Shown here: positions 63,501 to 64,000 of the stretch, piece after piece | How the letters are laid out: the number at the start of each line of letters is the position of its first letter | How positions within the stretch are numbered: the first letter of the stretch is position 1 | NCBI RefSeq assembly: GCF_031877795.1 | Contig: NC_133931.1 | Coordinates: 22,579,264-22,643,263, forward strand | Direction of reading: 5' to 3' | Length of the DNA: 64,000 bases | Source: Strix aluco | Taxonomy: Eukaryota > Chordata > Aves > Strigiformes > Strigidae | Notes under the pieces: generated by a model | Told to the model about the DNA's origin: nothing | Databases searched by the model: none | Seen by the model: only the letters and a program-made list of their open reading frames with translations | Program-made: the position numbers and the translations under genes

Positions 63501-64000
63501 CTGCTTTCTAAGCAAAGGTTTAATTGCAGATGAGATATGAAATGGAGTCCTGAGGCCTGGGCAGGATGGGGGAACTCCGGGGCTATGTTGGATACAATAA
63601 AATTAACTGCTTGAATTTACTGGATGTGAGGTGAAACTCTGCAAAAAGAAGAGTTTGTGGCTTTTGCTAGGACAGTAGTTGGTGCAGAAACCTCCTCCAG
63701 AAAGTCCCCCTTGGTCTGGCACCCTTCTGGGTCCCACAAGGCAGCAGACACTACCCCTGCCTCACAAAACATATGCCAGTGGGTTTCAGATCTGGGCATT
63801 TGCTGCCTGAGACATCAATGCATTAAACTGAACAGTCATCTGAAGGAGGGATTTTCAAGGCAGCCCAGGACATGTGAACATGGGAGCCAGCTGGGCTCAC
63901 ACAGCTGCAGCCCAGCTCTCCGGCCTTGGTTTGCCTTCTGGCTGGCTAGGGTCAGAAATGCAACCATGCCATGCCATCTTCATTACATCAAATTTCTAAG
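54540..64000. other. Intergenic downstream of KLF10: no gene seen
   Basis: No exon of the neighbours expected from human synteny (ODF1, UBR5) is recognised. There is a 17-C run at 54758-54774, a short TGCC repeat at 55051-55069, and an AP-1 site TGAGTCA at 60190-60196. GC-moderate stretches at 54.8-55.3, 56.2-57.4 and 59.0-59.7 kb yield only chance open frames. I cannot exclude non-coding transcripts or enhancers. Confidence 0.55.
54758..54774 (+). repeat. Poly(C) run, 17 bases
   Basis: A C homopolymer lies about 230 bases beyond the KLF10 3' end. Length is likely uncertain in the assembly. Confidence 0.85.

Noticed and set aside
54540-64000. Exons of ODF1 or UBR5, expected from human synteny
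   Set aside because: No peptide characteristic of either protein was found in any frame; they may lie beyond the window.

Overview
This is a vertebrate nuclear window, almost certainly from a bird. The main evidence is the 3' end of a CR1 LINE with its characteristic 8-bp satellite tail at about 8080-8438, few recognisable interspersed repeats, fairly compact introns, and two spliced genes whose exons read as AZIN1 and KLF10. The two genes lie head-to-tail on the + strand, the same order and relative orientation as on human chromosome 8q22. I see no operon structure, rRNA, tRNA gene, CRISPR array, virus or bacterial element.

Layout. Positions 1-1450 are a CpG island with a TATA-type promoter and the first non-coding exon of AZIN1 (antizyme inhibitor 1). 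Its twelve exons run to about 27790. Ten carry the 450-residue coding sequence; the first two hold the regulatory leader. From about 27.8 to 47.9 kb the DNA is intergenic, with one orphan CpG island (about 31170-32060), a degenerate 34-bp minisatellite (about 40665-40860) and no gene I can support. A second large CpG island (about 47930-50340) holds the KLF10 promoter. KLF10 (TGF-beta-inducible early gene 1) has four exons ending near 54530. From 54.5 to 64 kb I find no gene.

The most interesting biology is in the AZIN1 leader. Splicing exon 1 to exon 2 creates a frame without an AUG that ends in Pro-Pro-Trp-Glu-Pro-Ser-stop. This is the vertebrate upstream conserved coding region (uCC), where polyamines stall ribosomes at PPW to regulate AZIN1 translation. 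In this copy the uCC ends in four consecutive in-frame stop codons. It is preceded by a separate 21-codon AUG uORF ending two bases before the candidate AUU start. A third uORF of nine codons ends one base before the AZIN1 start codon. The protein has Arg at residue 69, the position of the ODC cofactor lysine, and Asn rather than Ser at the position matching the human A-to-I recoding site S367.

The genes act in separate pathways. AZIN1 is a catalytically dead ornithine decarboxylase homologue that titrates antizyme and so raises polyamine synthesis and uptake. KLF10 is a three-zinc-finger GC-box repressor induced by TGF-beta. Their adjacency is conserved synteny; nothing in the sequence shows joint regulation.
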